A DNA stretch of 64,000 nucleotides, taken from NCBI RefSeq assembly GCF_005845365.1, contig NZ_CP040509.1, positions 558,001-622,000 on the forward strand, given 5' to 3'. The translations under genes and the position numbers were made by a program. This DNA is from Rhodoluna limnophila (GTDB lineage: Bacteria > Actinomycetota > Actinomycetes > Actinomycetales > Microbacteriaceae). Under the pieces are notes generated by a model that saw only the letters and a program-made list of their open reading frames with translations, was not told the DNA's origin and made no database searches. How positions within the stretch are numbered: the first letter of the stretch is position 1; each line of letters begins with the position of its first letter. Below are positions 25,309-34,156 of the stretch, in pieces.

Positions 25309-25937
25309 CCAAGTTTTTAGTGGTTTTTGATGTTGATTCAACTCTCATCGAAGACGAAGTAATTGAGTTATTGGCCGATGTCGCTGGAAAGGGCGCTGAA
25401 GTTGCTGCGGTAACCGAACGCGCCATGGCTGGCGAGCTGGACTTTGCCGAAAGCCTTATTGAGCGAGTTAAAACCCTCGCCGGGCTTCCCGAAAGCGTCT
25501 TTGAAGAGGTTTTGGGGAGGATTCGCATCACCACCGGGGCAAAGACCCTAATCGATGCCGTTCATGCAGCCGGTGGACAGGTGGGCGCTGTTTCTGGCGG
25601 ATTCAACCAGCTTCTAGGGCCATTGGCCAAGACTTTGGAGCTTGATTTTGCTCGCGCAAATCAACTTGAGGTTGTAGACGGTGTGCTGACCGGCCGGGTT
25701 ATTGGCAAAATTATCGATCGTGCTGCCAAGGCCGAGTCTTTGCTCGAATGGGCAGAAGAGGCGGGCTTCGCCATCGAAAACACGGTGGCAGTGGGCGATG
25801 GCGCTAATGACCTAGACATGTTGGCCGCAGCTGGACTGGGCGTTGGCTTCAACTGCAAGCCGATTGTTCGCGAACATGCCGATTATGTACTCGAGGGTAA
25901 TGACCTTGCCGGTTTGATACCGGTTCTCAAACTCTGA
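25305..25937 (+). CDS. serB: Phosphoserine phosphatase SerB
   Basis: A 210-residue HAD phosphatase. [11 protein letters not shown] supplies the DxDxT nucleophile motif, VSGGFNQLL gives motif II, the lysine is in [11 protein letters not shown], and motif IV is [11 protein letters not shown]. This pattern (including GDGANDLDM) is that of SerB, which makes serine from phosphoserine. It lacks the N-terminal ACT domains of mycobacterial SerB2. The GTG start at 25305 overlaps glgC by 4 nt. Confidence 0.92.
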   Translation: MTKFLVVFDVDSTLIEDEVIELLADVAGKGAEVAAVTERAMAGELDFAESLIERVKTLAGLPESVFEEVLGRIRITTGAKTLIDAVHAAGGQVGAVSGGFNQLLGPLAKTLELDFARANQLEVVDGVLTGRVIGKIIDRAAKAESLLEWAEEAGFAIENTVAVGDGANDLDMLAAAGLGVGFNCKPIVREHADYVLEGNDLAGLIPVLKL

Positions 25938-25972
25938 TCAGTAAAAACCTGTTTATTGATAAATCTGAGCAT

Positions 25973-26002
25973 AAAAAAACCGCCCAACCGGGCGGTTTTT
26001 TT
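25973..26002. terminator. Bidirectional intrinsic terminator between serB and fabG
   Basis: CCGCCC-AACC-GGGCGG flanked by seven A on the left and seven T on the right. It ends serB on the plus strand and fabG on the minus strand. Confidence 0.94.
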
Positions 26003-26011
26003 ATCAAATCG

Positions 26012-26722
26012 CTAGTGGCCCATACCCAATCCGCCGTCAACCGGAATGACAGCACCTGAGATGTAGCTGGCTTCGTCGCTGGCAAGCCAGGCAACGACCT
26101 TGGCAACTTCTTCTGGCTGGGCAAAGCGGCCGGCCGGAATCTTCTTCTTGTACTCGTCCTGCTGAGCTTCAGGCAAAGCCGCGGTCATATCGGTGTCAAT
26201 AAAGCCCGGGGCGACCACGTTTGCGGTGATGCCGCGGGCACCAAGCTCGCGGGTTACTGAGCGAGCCATACCTACCAGGGCCGACTTGGCAGCTGAGTAA
26301 TTTACCTGGCCAGCCGAGCCGAGAAGGCCAACGACGCTACCAATCAGGATCACGCGGCCGTACTTGCCTTTGATCATGCCCTTGGTGGCGCGGCGCAGTA
26401 CGCGGAAAACGCCATTCAAATTTGTGTCAATTACTGACTCGAATTCTTCGTCGGTCATGCGCATGAGGAGGGTATCGCGGGTAATGCCTGCGTTTGCAAC
26501 CAAGATTTCGATTGCCCCTAGCTTCTCTTCGACCTCGGCGAATGCAGCATCCAGGGTCTCAGGCTTGGTCACATCTGCGACCACACTTAGTGAACCGGCA
26601 GGGCCCTCGCCGCTGCGAACGGTCACAGCAACCCTGTGACCTTGACGAATGAACTCCTCAGCAATCGATTTTCCGATTCCACGGTTACCGCCGGTGACTA
26701 GAACTGTTCTTGGTGTGGTCAT
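26012..26722 (-). CDS. fabG: 3-oxoacyl-ACP reductase FabG
   Basis: A 236-residue short-chain dehydrogenase. The NADP-binding motif TGGNRGIGKS is at the N-terminus, NAG follows in LVANAGITRDTLL, the catalytic Ser is in GSVVG, and Tyr/Lys are in VNYSAAKSAL. The PGFIDTDMTAALP and SGAVIPVDGGLGMGH end is typical of FabG and mycobacterial MabA. It reduces the beta-keto group in fatty acid synthesis. It stands alone on its strand, with a terminator 9 nt downstream. Confidence 0.93.
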   Translation of the reverse strand: MTTPRTVLVTGGNRGIGKSIAEEFIRQGHRVAVTVRSGEGPAGSLSVVADVTKPETLDAAFAEVEEKLGAIEILVANAGITRDTLLMRMTDEEFESVIDTNLNGVFRVLRRATKGMIKGKYGRVILIGSVVGLLGSAGQVNYSAAKSALVGMARSVTRELGARGITANVVAPGFIDTDMTAALPEAQQDEYKKKIPAGRFAQPEEVAKVVAWLASDEASYISGAVIPVDGGLGMGH

Positions 26723-26836
26723 TGACTATTCTCTTTCAGGGAATACAACTGTTAGCGCTGCGCTTGGGACAAGTGAAGTCTACCTTTGCGAGCCTTTGGT
26801 AGCTGTATTCGGCTGATCTGAAAGTGGTGATTAGAC

Positions 26837-27142
26837 ATGAGTGAAACGCAGAGTGTTACCTCGATCGGTCAATCCCCCGAGGCTGAACGCAAAACCCGCA
26901 TGATCAAATACCTGATTGCCATGATCATTCGAATGGTTTGTTTGGTGCTGGCTTTGGTCGTTCAAGGCTGGTTAGCCTGGGTGTTTGCGGCTGGAGCAGT
27001 CCTACTGCCTTATTTTGCCGTTGTCCTAGCCAACGCTGTGGTCACAGACGACAAGCCAAAACTAGCCACCGCAGTTGCGCCAAAACTGGTTATTTCCGCC
27101 GACCAATTCGTTGCCGCGCCAAAGCCAGAGGAAAACCGTTAG
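26837..27142 (+). CDS. DUF3099 family membrane protein
   Basis: A 101-residue protein with two transmembrane helices (about 28-46 and 48-68) after a polar N-terminus. The pattern RMIKYLIAMIIRMVCLVLAL then VFAAGAVLLPYFAVVLANA is that of DUF3099. The function is unknown. It lies just upstream of a small zinc-finger-like gene and SURF1, an arrangement common in Micrococcales, which hints at a link to respiratory oxidase biogenesis or only to conserved synteny. Confidence 0.85.
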   Translation: MSETQSVTSIGQSPEAERKTRMIKYLIAMIIRMVCLVLALVVQGWLAWVFAAGAVLLPYFAVVLANAVVTDDKPKLATAVAPKLVISADQFVAAPKPEENR

Positions 27143-27346
27143 TTGCTGGGTATCTCTCCCCCAAATCTGAAATGTTCCAGAGCAGGTTGTACTACAACGG
27201 CTGAATTCAGTCTCACCTGGCGAAACCCCAAGATTCACACCGATGGGCGAACTAAAGTTTGGTCGGCCTGTGATGAGCATCGACAATTTCTGGTTGACTA
27301 TTTAGAGACCCGAGGTTTTCTGCTAACTACCGAAAAGATTCAATGA
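27143..27346 (+). CDS. Small zinc-finger-like actinobacterial protein
   Basis: A 67-residue protein starting at TTG 27143, directly after the DUF3099 stop; GAGGA lies 10 nt upstream of it. Potential metal ligands are arranged as C-x4-C (KCSRAGC) and C-x2-H (ACDEH), with a WRNPKIH segment between. Homologues in databases are sometimes labelled acetone carboxylase, which is not supported by anything in the sequence. A structural zinc site is likely; the role is unknown. It overlaps the SURF1 start by 4 nt. Confidence 0.8.
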   Translation: MLGISPPNLKCSRAGCTTTAEFSLTWRNPKIHTDGRTKVWSACDEHRQFLVDYLETRGFLLTTEKIQ

Positions 27347-28179
27347 CCAATTACAAACTGAGCTGGCTCAACGATTCCTGGAAACGTTGGCTGGCTTGGC
27401 TGATTGCTGCATCGGTGTTTGCAGTTGCCTGTGTTTTTCTCTCTGATTGGCAGTTTGACCGCCGTCAAGAGGCCTTGGCAAAAATTGAAGTTGTGGCGCA
27501 AAACTACGATCAGGCCCCTCTGTCACTAGAGGATGTTGTTCGGTCCGACGAGTTTGACGCCCGCAATGAGTGGCGACCGGTGTCGATTACCGGCCAATTC
27601 CTGCCCGAGAAGGCTTACCTAGTTCGAAATCGCCCATACAACGGGCAGCCGGGCTTCTTGCAGGTCATTCCATTTAAGGCCGTTACTGGCCAGCTGGTAG
27701 CCATTGAGACCGGTTGGTTACCTACGGGGTCGCGCCAGGACTCACCAGATTTAATTCCGCTCCCAGATGACCAAGAGCGGACTATCCTCGCTCGAATTAG
27801 ACCAACTGAGCCAACTCTCAACCGCGATGCTCCGGCTGGTCAACTTGGCACTCTAAACTCGGCGAACCTCTTCAAGCAGGCTGGTTTGTCGGGTGACTTA
27901 ATTGAATCGGTGTATTTTCGGTTAGCCGAAAGCTACAACCAGGGTGAGGCGGTACCGAAACTTCTACCCAAACCGGCACTTACCGAGGGAAATCACCTGA
28001 GTTATGCGTTGCAGTGGATTCTTTTTGCGCTCATGGCTTTCACCGCATTGATCTGGGGTGTTCGGCAAGAACTCAGATTCAAGCGTATGGCTGAAGATGA
28101 AACCTACCGACCTAAAAGGCGCAAACGCGTGGGCGACGACGATAAAGCAGCTGAAGACGCGCTTCTGGGCCAGGAATAG
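27343..28179 (+). CDS. SURF1 family cytochrome oxidase assembly protein
   Basis: A 278-residue protein with a membrane helix near each end (about 16-33, and about 223-241 within LSYALQWILFALMAFTALIW). The SURF1 signature is visible: LSDWQFDRRQEA after the first helix, RPVSITGQFLPEKAYLVRNRP, and IETGWLPTGS. SURF1 helps insert heme A into the large subunit of aa3-type oxidase. ctaA and ctaB, which make heme A, are 6-9 kb away in this window. Confidence 0.92.
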   Translation: MTNYKLSWLNDSWKRWLAWLIAASVFAVACVFLSDWQFDRRQEALAKIEVVAQNYDQAPLSLEDVVRSDEFDARNEWRPVSITGQFLPEKAYLVRNRPYNGQPGFLQVIPFKAVTGQLVAIETGWLPTGSRQDSPDLIPLPDDQERTILARIRPTEPTLNRDAPAGQLGTLNSANLFKQAGLSGDLIESVYFRLAESYNQGEAVPKLLPKPALTEGNHLSYALQWILFALMAFTALIWGVRQELRFKRMAEDETYRPKRRKRVGDDDKAAEDALLGQE

Positions 28180-28188
28180 CAGTGGGTT

Positions 28189-29787
28189 TTAGCTGAGTGC
28201 AATCAGGTCGGCGTATCCGTCGTTCCAGTGGTCTTCATCGCCATCCGGCAAAATCAACACCCGTTCTGGGTTCAGGGCCAAAACCGCACCAACATCGTGG
28301 CTAACCAGCACAACTGCACCGGTGAATGTGCTCAGCGCTCGAAGAATTTCTTCGCGGCTGGCCGGGTCAAGGTTGTTAGTCGGCTCATCGAGCAGCAATA
28401 CGTTGGCCGATGACACAACAAGTGAGGCAAGTGCCAAGCGGGTTTTCTCTCCACCGCTCAGAACACCGGCAGGCTTATTGACGTCATCACCGGTGAAAAG
28501 GAATGATCCCAAGACCTTGCGGGCATCGGTGTCGGCAAGTTGTGGAGCTGCACGCTGCATGTTTTCCAGCACAGATTTGGAGACGTCCAGGGTCTCGTGC
28601 TCCTGGGCAAAATAGCCGATCTTCAGTCCGTGACCTGGAACAATTTCACCGGTGTCTGGCTTGTCGAGACCCGCAAGCATGCGCAGCATCGTGGTTTTAC
28701 CGGCACCGTTCATACCGATGATGACTACCTTTGAACCCTTGTCAATGGCTAGGTCAACGGCGGTGAAAATCTCAAGCGAACCGTAGCTCTTGCTTAGGTT
28801 GTTAGCCATTAGCGGAGTGCGGCCACATGGAGCTGGATCTGGGAATTTGATTTTGGCGACGCGATCAACTTCTCTGACCTCATCGAGTGAGTTCAGTAGG
28901 GACTCAGCGCGGCGAACCATCTGCTTTGCAGCAACAGCTTTGGAGGCTTTTGCACCAAATTTGGCTGCCTGAATCTGCAGGGTATTGGCCTTCTTTTCAG
29001 CGATGGCTCGTTCGCGCTTGCGGCGCTCCTCATCGGTCTCGCGAGCCTTTTGGTACTGGCGCCAGCCCATGTTGTAGATATCGATTACGCAGCGAATGGC
29101 GTCAAGATAGAAAACGCGGTTTACCGTTTCTTCGACTAGGTCAACGTCGTGACTGATAACAATCAGGCCACCCTGATAGCCCTTCAAGAACTCACGCAAC
29201 CAAACCACTGAATCGGCGTCAAGGTGGTTGGTTGGCTCATCGAGAATCATGGTTTCGGCGTTCGAAAAGAGGATTCTTGCCAACTCGATTCGGCGGCGCT
29301 GACCACCGGAAAGTGTCTTTAGCGGCTGGTCGAGAATGTGGTCCTTGAGGTTTAGGTTGCTGGCAATAGTTGCAGCTTCAGCCTCGGCGGCGTACCCACC
29401 AGCTGCCTGAAAGCTTTCTTCAAGTTCCGAGTACCTAGCCATCGCGCGGTTGTAGACGTCTTCTTCGATGCTGCCCATGTCTTCGGTGCACTTTGCCATT
29501 TCGGCCGCAATATCGCCAAGGCCTCTGGCGTTCAAGATTCGAGTGCGAGCTAGCTCTTCTGGGTCACCCGAACGAGGGTCCTGCGGCAAATAACCGATTT
29601 CCCCACCGCGAGCCACGGCACCCTGAGATGGCTGCCCATCCCCCGCCAAAATTTTAGTGAGGGTGGTTTTGCCGGCACCATTTCGGCCCACCAGTCCCAC
29701 CTTGTCACCCTTATCAACGCGAAAATTCACGTTAGACATGAGGACGCGAGCTCCGATGCGGATCTCTAGGTTACTCACGCTAATCAT
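28189..29787 (-). CDS. ABC-F family ATP-binding protein
   Basis: A 532-residue protein with two ABC domains and no membrane segment. Walker A motifs are VGRNGAGKTT and IGMNGAGKTT; signatures are LSGGQRRRIELA and LSGGEKTRLAL. Between them is a basic linker (the P-site tRNA interaction motif region; ERRKRERAIAEKKAN). ABC-F proteins act on the ribosome, and some protect against antibiotics. ATG 29787 has GGAG at 7 nt; the open frame upstream is leader. It converges with SURF1. Confidence 0.93.
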   Translation of the reverse strand: MISVSNLEIRIGARVLMSNVNFRVDKGDKVGLVGRNGAGKTTLTKILAGDGQPSQGAVARGGEIGYLPQDPRSGDPEELARTRILNARGLGDIAAEMAKCTEDMGSIEEDVYNRAMARYSELEESFQAAGGYAAEAEAATIASNLNLKDHILDQPLKTLSGGQRRRIELARILFSNAETMILDEPTNHLDADSVVWLREFLKGYQGGLIVISHDVDLVEETVNRVFYLDAIRCVIDIYNMGWRQYQKARETDEERRKRERAIAEKKANTLQIQAAKFGAKASKAVAAKQMVRRAESLLNSLDEVREVDRVAKIKFPDPAPCGRTPLMANNLSKSYGSLEIFTAVDLAIDKGSKVVIIGMNGAGKTTMLRMLAGLDKPDTGEIVPGHGLKIGYFAQEHETLDVSKSVLENMQRAAPQLADTDARKVLGSFLFTGDDVNKPAGVLSGGEKTRLALASLVVSSANVLLLDEPTNNLDPASREEILRALSTFTGAVVLVSHDVGAVLALNPERVLILPDGDEDHWNDGYADLIALS

Positions 29788-29830
29788 TTGAATCTCCGTT
29801 GGTAAAAGGGTGTATCGGGTTGCGACGCAC

Positions 29831-29864
29831 AAAAGCCCAAGTCTACAAGTTGCGACTTGGGCTT
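29831..29864 (-). terminator. Intrinsic terminator of the suf operon
   Basis: An 11-bp stem AAGCCCAAGTC/GACTTGGGCTT with a 10-nt loop, followed by TTTT on the minus strand. It lies just downstream of the DUF59 gene and separates the suf operon from the ABC-F gene. The T tract is short. Confidence 0.75.
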
Positions 29865-29886
29865 CTGGTGCGAATTTAGGGTGGGT

Positions 29887-30216
29887 CTAGATTGAGAACC
29901 CGATGGCTCGCATTTGCTCGCGCCCATCTTCGGTAATTTTTTCTGGACCCCATGGTGGCATCCAAACCCAGTTGATGCGGAATGCTTCAACCACGCCGTC
30001 AAGTGCTTCGGCCGTTTGTTCTTCAAGAACATCGGTCAAAGGGCATCCCGCAGAGGTCAAAGTCATGTTGATTAGCAGGTTGCCATCTTCAGACTTCTGA
30101 AGACCGTAAATCAGACCCAAATCAACAATGTTCACACCGATTTCTGGGTCGATCACATCCTTTAGAGCCTCTATGACATTGTCATAAAGGGTTGGATCAA
30201 GCTCAGTGGCGTTCAT
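29887..30216 (-). CDS. Metal-sulfur cluster assembly factor, MIP18/DUF59 family (SufT-like)
   Basis: A 109-residue DUF59 protein. The motif VIDPEIGVNIVDLGLIY is near the start, TSAGCPLTDVL holds the conserved Cys, and WMPPWGPEKIT follows. Such proteins help mature or deliver Fe-S clusters. It starts 2 nt after sufC and ends the suf operon before a terminator. The name sufT is used for relatives, but orthology is not shown. Confidence 0.9.
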   Translation of the reverse strand: MNATELDPTLYDNVIEALKDVIDPEIGVNIVDLGLIYGLQKSEDGNLLINMTLTSAGCPLTDVLEEQTAEALDGVVEAFRINWVWMPPWGPEKITEDGREQMRAIGFSI

Positions 30217-30218
30217 GA

Positions 30219-30971
30219 TTAGGCCTTTACGTAACGGTCGTAGCCCTCAGCTTCAAGGCGATCTGCAAGCTCTGGGCCGCCCTGTTCAGCGATCTTTCCG
30301 GCAACGAAAACGTGCACGAAGTCAGGCTTAATGTAGCGCAGGATTCGGGTGTAGTGGGTGATTAGAAGCAAACCAAAGTCATTCTCTGACTTGGCACGGT
30401 TTACACCCTCTGAAACAATCTTCAACGCGTCAACGTCTAGACCAGAGTCGGTTTCGTCAAGAACAGCAAACTTTGGCTTCAATAGTTCTAGTTGCAGAAT
30501 CTCGTGGCGCTTTTTCTCGCCACCTGAGAATCCCTCATTTACGTTGCGCTCGGTGAACGAAGAGTCCATGTGAAGGGCATCCATGGCTCCGCGGACATCC
30601 TTGATCCAGTTACGCAGCGCAGGAGCCTCGCCAGCGATGGCGGTCTTTGCGGTGCGCAGGAAGTTCGACACTGATACGCCAGGAATTTCAACAGGGTACT
30701 GCATCGCTAGGAATAGTCCGGCACGAGCGCGTTCGTCAACGCTCATCTCAAGCACGTTCTCGCCATCGAGCAGAATTTCACCCTCGGTAACTTCATATTT
30801 TGGGTGACCTGCAATGGTGTAGGCCAGGGTTGATTTACCTGAACCGTTCGGGCCCATGATTGCGTGGCTTTCGCCCGAGCGAATAACTAGGTCAACACCC
30901 TTCAGGATTTCTTTAGTGCCCTGGTCGGTCTCGACGGTTACGTGGAGGTTTTTGATTTCAAGAACTGACAT
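30219..30971 (-). CDS. sufC: Fe-S cluster assembly ATPase SufC
   Basis: A 250-residue ABC ATPase with Walker A MGPNGSGKSTLA, the SufC-type signature FSGGEKKRHEI and Walker B KFAVLDETDSGLD. SufC drives the SufB-SufC-SufD scaffold that builds Fe-S clusters. It lies 29 nt after the Rieske gene and 2 nt before the DUF59 gene. Confidence 0.95.
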   Translation of the reverse strand: MSVLEIKNLHVTVETDQGTKEILKGVDLVIRSGESHAIMGPNGSGKSTLAYTIAGHPKYEVTEGEILLDGENVLEMSVDERARAGLFLAMQYPVEIPGVSVSNFLRTAKTAIAGEAPALRNWIKDVRGAMDALHMDSSFTERNVNEGFSGGEKKRHEILQLELLKPKFAVLDETDSGLDVDALKIVSEGVNRAKSENDFGLLLITHYTRILRYIKPDFVHVFVAGKIAEQGGPELADRLEAEGYDRYVKA

Positions 30972-31000
30972 GTGATTTTTTCTTTTCTAAGAGGTCTGAG

Positions 31001-31318
31001 TTATTCGGCGTCGATTTCGAGGAAAATCTCGTCGTTCTCGACGATGACTTCGTACGCCACGACTGGTTCGTAGGCAGGGAGAGTTAGAGCCTCGCCAGTC
31101 TCAAGTGAGAACTTGGCGCCGTGTGCCCAGCACTCGACGGTCTTATCTTTGCCGATGAAGCCCTCGCTCAGCGAGATTTCACCGTGGGAACACTTGTCAT
31201 CAAGTGCAAAGACTTCGCCATCCTTGGTCTTGAAGATTGCGATCTGAAGTTCACCCACCTTCACACGGATAGCCTTGCCAGCTTTGATTTCGTCTACCTT
31301 GCAGATGCGGACTGCCAT
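31001..31318 (-). CDS. Rieske [2Fe-2S] ferredoxin-like protein
   Basis: A 105-residue Rieske domain. The cluster ligands are CSH (in DDKCSHGEISL) and C-x2-H (in VECWAHGAKF), the normal Cys-His/Cys-His pattern. It is a soluble small ferredoxin type. In many actinobacterial suf operons a Rieske protein sits between sufD and sufC; it may supply electrons. The ATG overlaps the sufD stop by one base. Confidence 0.93.
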   Translation of the reverse strand: MAVRICKVDEIKAGKAIRVKVGELQIAIFKTKDGEVFALDDKCSHGEISLSEGFIGKDKTVECWAHGAKFSLETGEALTLPAYEPVVAYEVIVENDEIFLEIDAE

Positions 31319-32502
31319 TATGAGTTACTCCTTGCTAGCTCAGCCTCGATTGCGTCGGTGAGGCGGGCTTCGATTTCTTCGTTACCAATCTGCTGGATGA
31401 TTTCGTTGAGGAAACCACGTACGACAAGGCGACGGGCTTCAATCTCTGGAATTCCGCGGGCCTGTAGGTAGAACAACTGCTCGTCGTCGAAGCGGCCGCT
31501 GGCCGATGCGTGCCCGGCCCCGGCAATCTGACCGGTTTCAATCTCTAGATTTGGCACCGAGTCAGCTCGTGCGCCATCGGTTAGCAATAGGTTTCGGTTT
31601 AGCTCGTAGGTATCAGTGCCCTCCGCAGCCATGCGAATTAGTACATCTCCAACCCAAACAGTGTGTGCGCCGTCTCCCTGAAGTGCACCCTTGTAGGTGA
31701 CTCGAGACTTGCAGTTAGGAACTGCGTGATCAACGTAAAGTCTGTTCTCTAGGTGCTGGTCCTCGTCTGCGAAGTACATTCCTAGCAACTCAACGTCGCC
31801 ACCCGGCTGAGTAAATTCGGCAGAAGTGCTAACTCGAACGGTCTCGCCTCCCAAACTGACAACCAGGTGCTTCAGTTTGGCGTTTCGACCAAGGCGGGCC
31901 ATTTGAGTCGACGCGTGAACCGCCTCGGCATTCCAATCCTGAATCGAGATAAGAGTTAGGTGGGCTTCGTCGCCAACAATAATCTCGAGGTTTTCGCTCA
32001 AAATCGCGTCACCCTTGTGGTCAAGAATCACAGTTGATTCTGCAAATGGTTTTGCATCGACAATCAGGTGAATAGCGCTTGGCTCGGTTGATTCTGAATT
32101 GAGGGTTAGCTGAACCTCAGACTTTGCGTTGCCTGGAAGGGTTACCAGATAGGCCTGCTCAGCAGAGCCCCAGGCTGCTGCACTCGGACGCTCTTCTGGA
32201 ATGCCTGCTCCGCCAAAGGCCGGATTGTCTGAGCCCACCCATGCGGTTGTAACGCCATCGGTGTGCTTGATTTCAAGGTCGCCAACGTACTCGGCAAGTG
32301 AATCGGCATCCAGACCTTTTAGGCGCGCCGCAGGCAAGTATCGCCACTGCTCTTCGCGGGTCGAAATTGCCGGGAAGTCGGCTACGTTTGTCGACCTTTT
32401 GCGCTCGTAGCGAGTCTGAATTGGAACGCCTGCCCCATGGCTGTGAGCCTCAAGGCCGTGCTGTACTGAACCGCTTTCAACGGTTGGTGTTGAAGTGGTC
32501 AC
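31318..32502 (-). CDS. sufD: Fe-S cluster assembly protein SufD
   Basis: A 394-residue SufD of the SufB/SufD beta-helix fold. The C-terminal part reads SGRFDDEQLFYLQARGIPEIEARRLVVRGF, parallel to SufB's end. It pairs with SufB and SufC to form the scaffold. It overlaps neighbours on both sides by one base, showing tight coupling. Confidence 0.94.
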   Translation of the reverse strand: MTTSTPTVESGSVQHGLEAHSHGAGVPIQTRYERKRSTNVADFPAISTREEQWRYLPAARLKGLDADSLAEYVGDLEIKHTDGVTTAWVGSDNPAFGGAGIPEERPSAAAWGSAEQAYLVTLPGNAKSEVQLTLNSESTEPSAIHLIVDAKPFAESTVILDHKGDAILSENLEIIVGDEAHLTLISIQDWNAEAVHASTQMARLGRNAKLKHLVVSLGGETVRVSTSAEFTQPGGDVELLGMYFADEDQHLENRLYVDHAVPNCKSRVTYKGALQGDGAHTVWVGDVLIRMAAEGTDTYELNRNLLLTDGARADSVPNLEIETGQIAGAGHASASGRFDDEQLFYLQARGIPEIEARRLVVRGFLNEIIQQIGNEEIEARLTDAIEAELARSNS

Positions 32503-33920
32503 TAGCCGACGGCCCCTTCCATCTGCATTTCGATGAGTTTGTTCAACTCAAGGGCGTATTCCATTGGTAGTTCCTTAGCGATTGGTTCAATAAAGCCGCG
32601 AACGATCATCGCCATGGCCTCGTCTTCGGGTAGTCCTCGGGACTGTAGGTAAAACAACTGCTCTTCGCTAACGCGCGAGACTGTGGCCTCGTGGCCCATT
32701 GAAACGTCGTCCTCGCGCACGTCTACCGCTGGGTAGGTATCCGAACGAGAAATTGTGTCTACCAATAGCGCGTCACAGCGAACTGTGTTGGCAGAGTGGT
32801 GAGCACCTGGCATCACGCGAATTTCGCCACGGTACGACGTACGGCCACCTCCGCGTGCGATTGACTTCGAGACGATTGAGGAGCTGGTGTGTGGCGCAAG
32901 GTGAATCATTTTTGCGCCCGCGTCTTGGTGTTGGCCCTCGCCGGCAAAAGCCACCGACAGGGTCTCTCCGCGAGCGTATTCTCCGGCCAAAATTACCGCT
33001 GGGTACTTCATGGTTACCTTTGAGCCGATGTTTCCATCGATCCATTCCATAGTTGCGCCCTCGTGGCAGATTGCACGCTTGGTAACAAGGTTGTAGACGT
33101 TGTTTGACCAGTTCTGAATGGTCGTGTAGCGAACACGGGCACCCTTCTTCACAATGATCTCAACCACGGCAGAGTGCAATGAGTCAGACTGGTAAATCGG
33201 TGCGGTGCAACCCTCGATGTAGTGCACGTATGAATCTTCGTCAGCGATGATCAGGGTGCGCTCGAACTGACCCATGTTCTCAGTGTTGATGCGGAAGTAC
33301 GCCTGAAGCGGGATCTCCACATGAACGCCCTTTGGAACGTAAACGAATGATCCGCCCGACCACACCGCAGTGTTTAGGGCAGCGAACTTGTTGTCACCGG
33401 CAGGGATAACGGTTCCGAAATACTCCTGAAAAATCTCAGGGTGCTCTTTGAGAGCTGTATCGGTGTCTAGAAAGATTACGCCCTGGGCTTCGAGGTCTTC
33501 ACGGATCTGGTGATAAACCACTTCAGATTCATACTGTGCGGCAACACCGGCAACCAAACGGCTGCGCTCGGCTTCTGGGATTCCCAGGCGCTCGTAGGTG
33601 TTGCGAATTTCTTCAGGAAGCTCTTCCCAGGTGTTGGCCTGGCGCTCAGTTGAACGCACGAAGTACTTGATGTTGTCAAAATCAATGCCACTAAGGTCTG
33701 AACCCCAGCTAGGCATCGGTTTCTTGCCGAAGAAGTCAAAACCTTTCAGGCGGCGCTCAAGCATCCACTCCGGTTCACTCTTAAGTCCAGAAATGTTCCG
33801 GACCACACCTTCGTTGATTCCTCGCTTCGCGATTGAACCGGCGGTATCGGAGTCGGACCAGCCGAACTCGTACACGCCAAGGCTGTCAAGTTCTGGTCGG
33901 TCAATGATGATGTCGGACAA
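32502..33920 (-). CDS. sufB: Fe-S cluster assembly protein SufB
   Basis: A 472-residue SufB. I chose TTG 33920, since it has GGGAGG 5 nt upstream and yields [15 protein letters not shown], the usual actinobacterial N-terminus. The open frame runs 34 codons further upstream. Landmarks are [43 protein letters not shown] and [20 protein letters not shown]. It is the first gene of sufB-sufD-Rieske-sufC-DUF59. The regulator gene sufR, usually upstream in actinobacteria, is not present; ctaA is divergent instead. Confidence 0.95.
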   Translation of the reverse strand: MSDIIIDRPELDSLGVYEFGWSDSDTAGSIAKRGINEGVVRNISGLKSEPEWMLERRLKGFDFFGKKPMPSWGSDLSGIDFDNIKYFVRSTERQANTWEELPEEIRNTYERLGIPEAERSRLVAGVAAQYESEVVYHQIREDLEAQGVIFLDTDTALKEHPEIFQEYFGTVIPAGDNKFAALNTAVWSGGSFVYVPKGVHVEIPLQAYFRINTENMGQFERTLIIADEDSYVHYIEGCTAPIYQSDSLHSAVVEIIVKKGARVRYTTIQNWSNNVYNLVTKRAICHEGATMEWIDGNIGSKVTMKYPAVILAGEYARGETLSVAFAGEGQHQDAGAKMIHLAPHTSSSIVSKSIARGGGRTSYRGEIRVMPGAHHSANTVRCDALLVDTISRSDTYPAVDVREDDVSMGHEATVSRVSEEQLFYLQSRGLPEDEAMAMIVRGFIEPIAKELPMEYALELNKLIEMQMEGAVG

Positions 33921-34062
33921 GCCGGCCTCCCTTTTTATGCTGCTCAGATCTAAGTTTCTTGATCCGAAATAGTCTGTGAGTGTCAACTGATGAACCGCGC
34001 TTCCGTATTCCCTGCAAGGCAAACTTTGCCCTGTGTAAAGATGGGTTCAGGAGAAGTCTCAA

Positions 34063-34080
34063 GATTGCAACAGTGCAATC
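34063..34080. promoter_or_regulatory. 18-bp perfect inverted repeat, candidate operator between sufB and ctaA
   Basis: GATTGCA-ACAG-TGCAATC, with two perfect 7-bp arms and a 4-bp centre. It lies 143 nt from the sufB start and about 77 nt from the ctaA start in the divergent intergenic region. The shape fits a dimeric repressor or activator site. The regulator is unknown and no candidate is adjacent. Confidence 0.4.
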
Positions 34081-34156
34081 GAGAAATAGTTGAAACTATC
34101 CGCAAGTTTACCGATATGGCTTGGAATCCGGAAGCCAAAAACCGCGTCGAAAGGCA

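Noticed and set aside
29831-29864. Attachment site or small RNA
   Set aside because: The inverted repeat with a following T tract on the minus strand and its place after the suf operon fit a terminator.
33921-34022. N-terminal extension of SufB
   Set aside because: TTG 33920 has a strong GGGAGG and gives the standard N-terminus; the upstream codons are leader.
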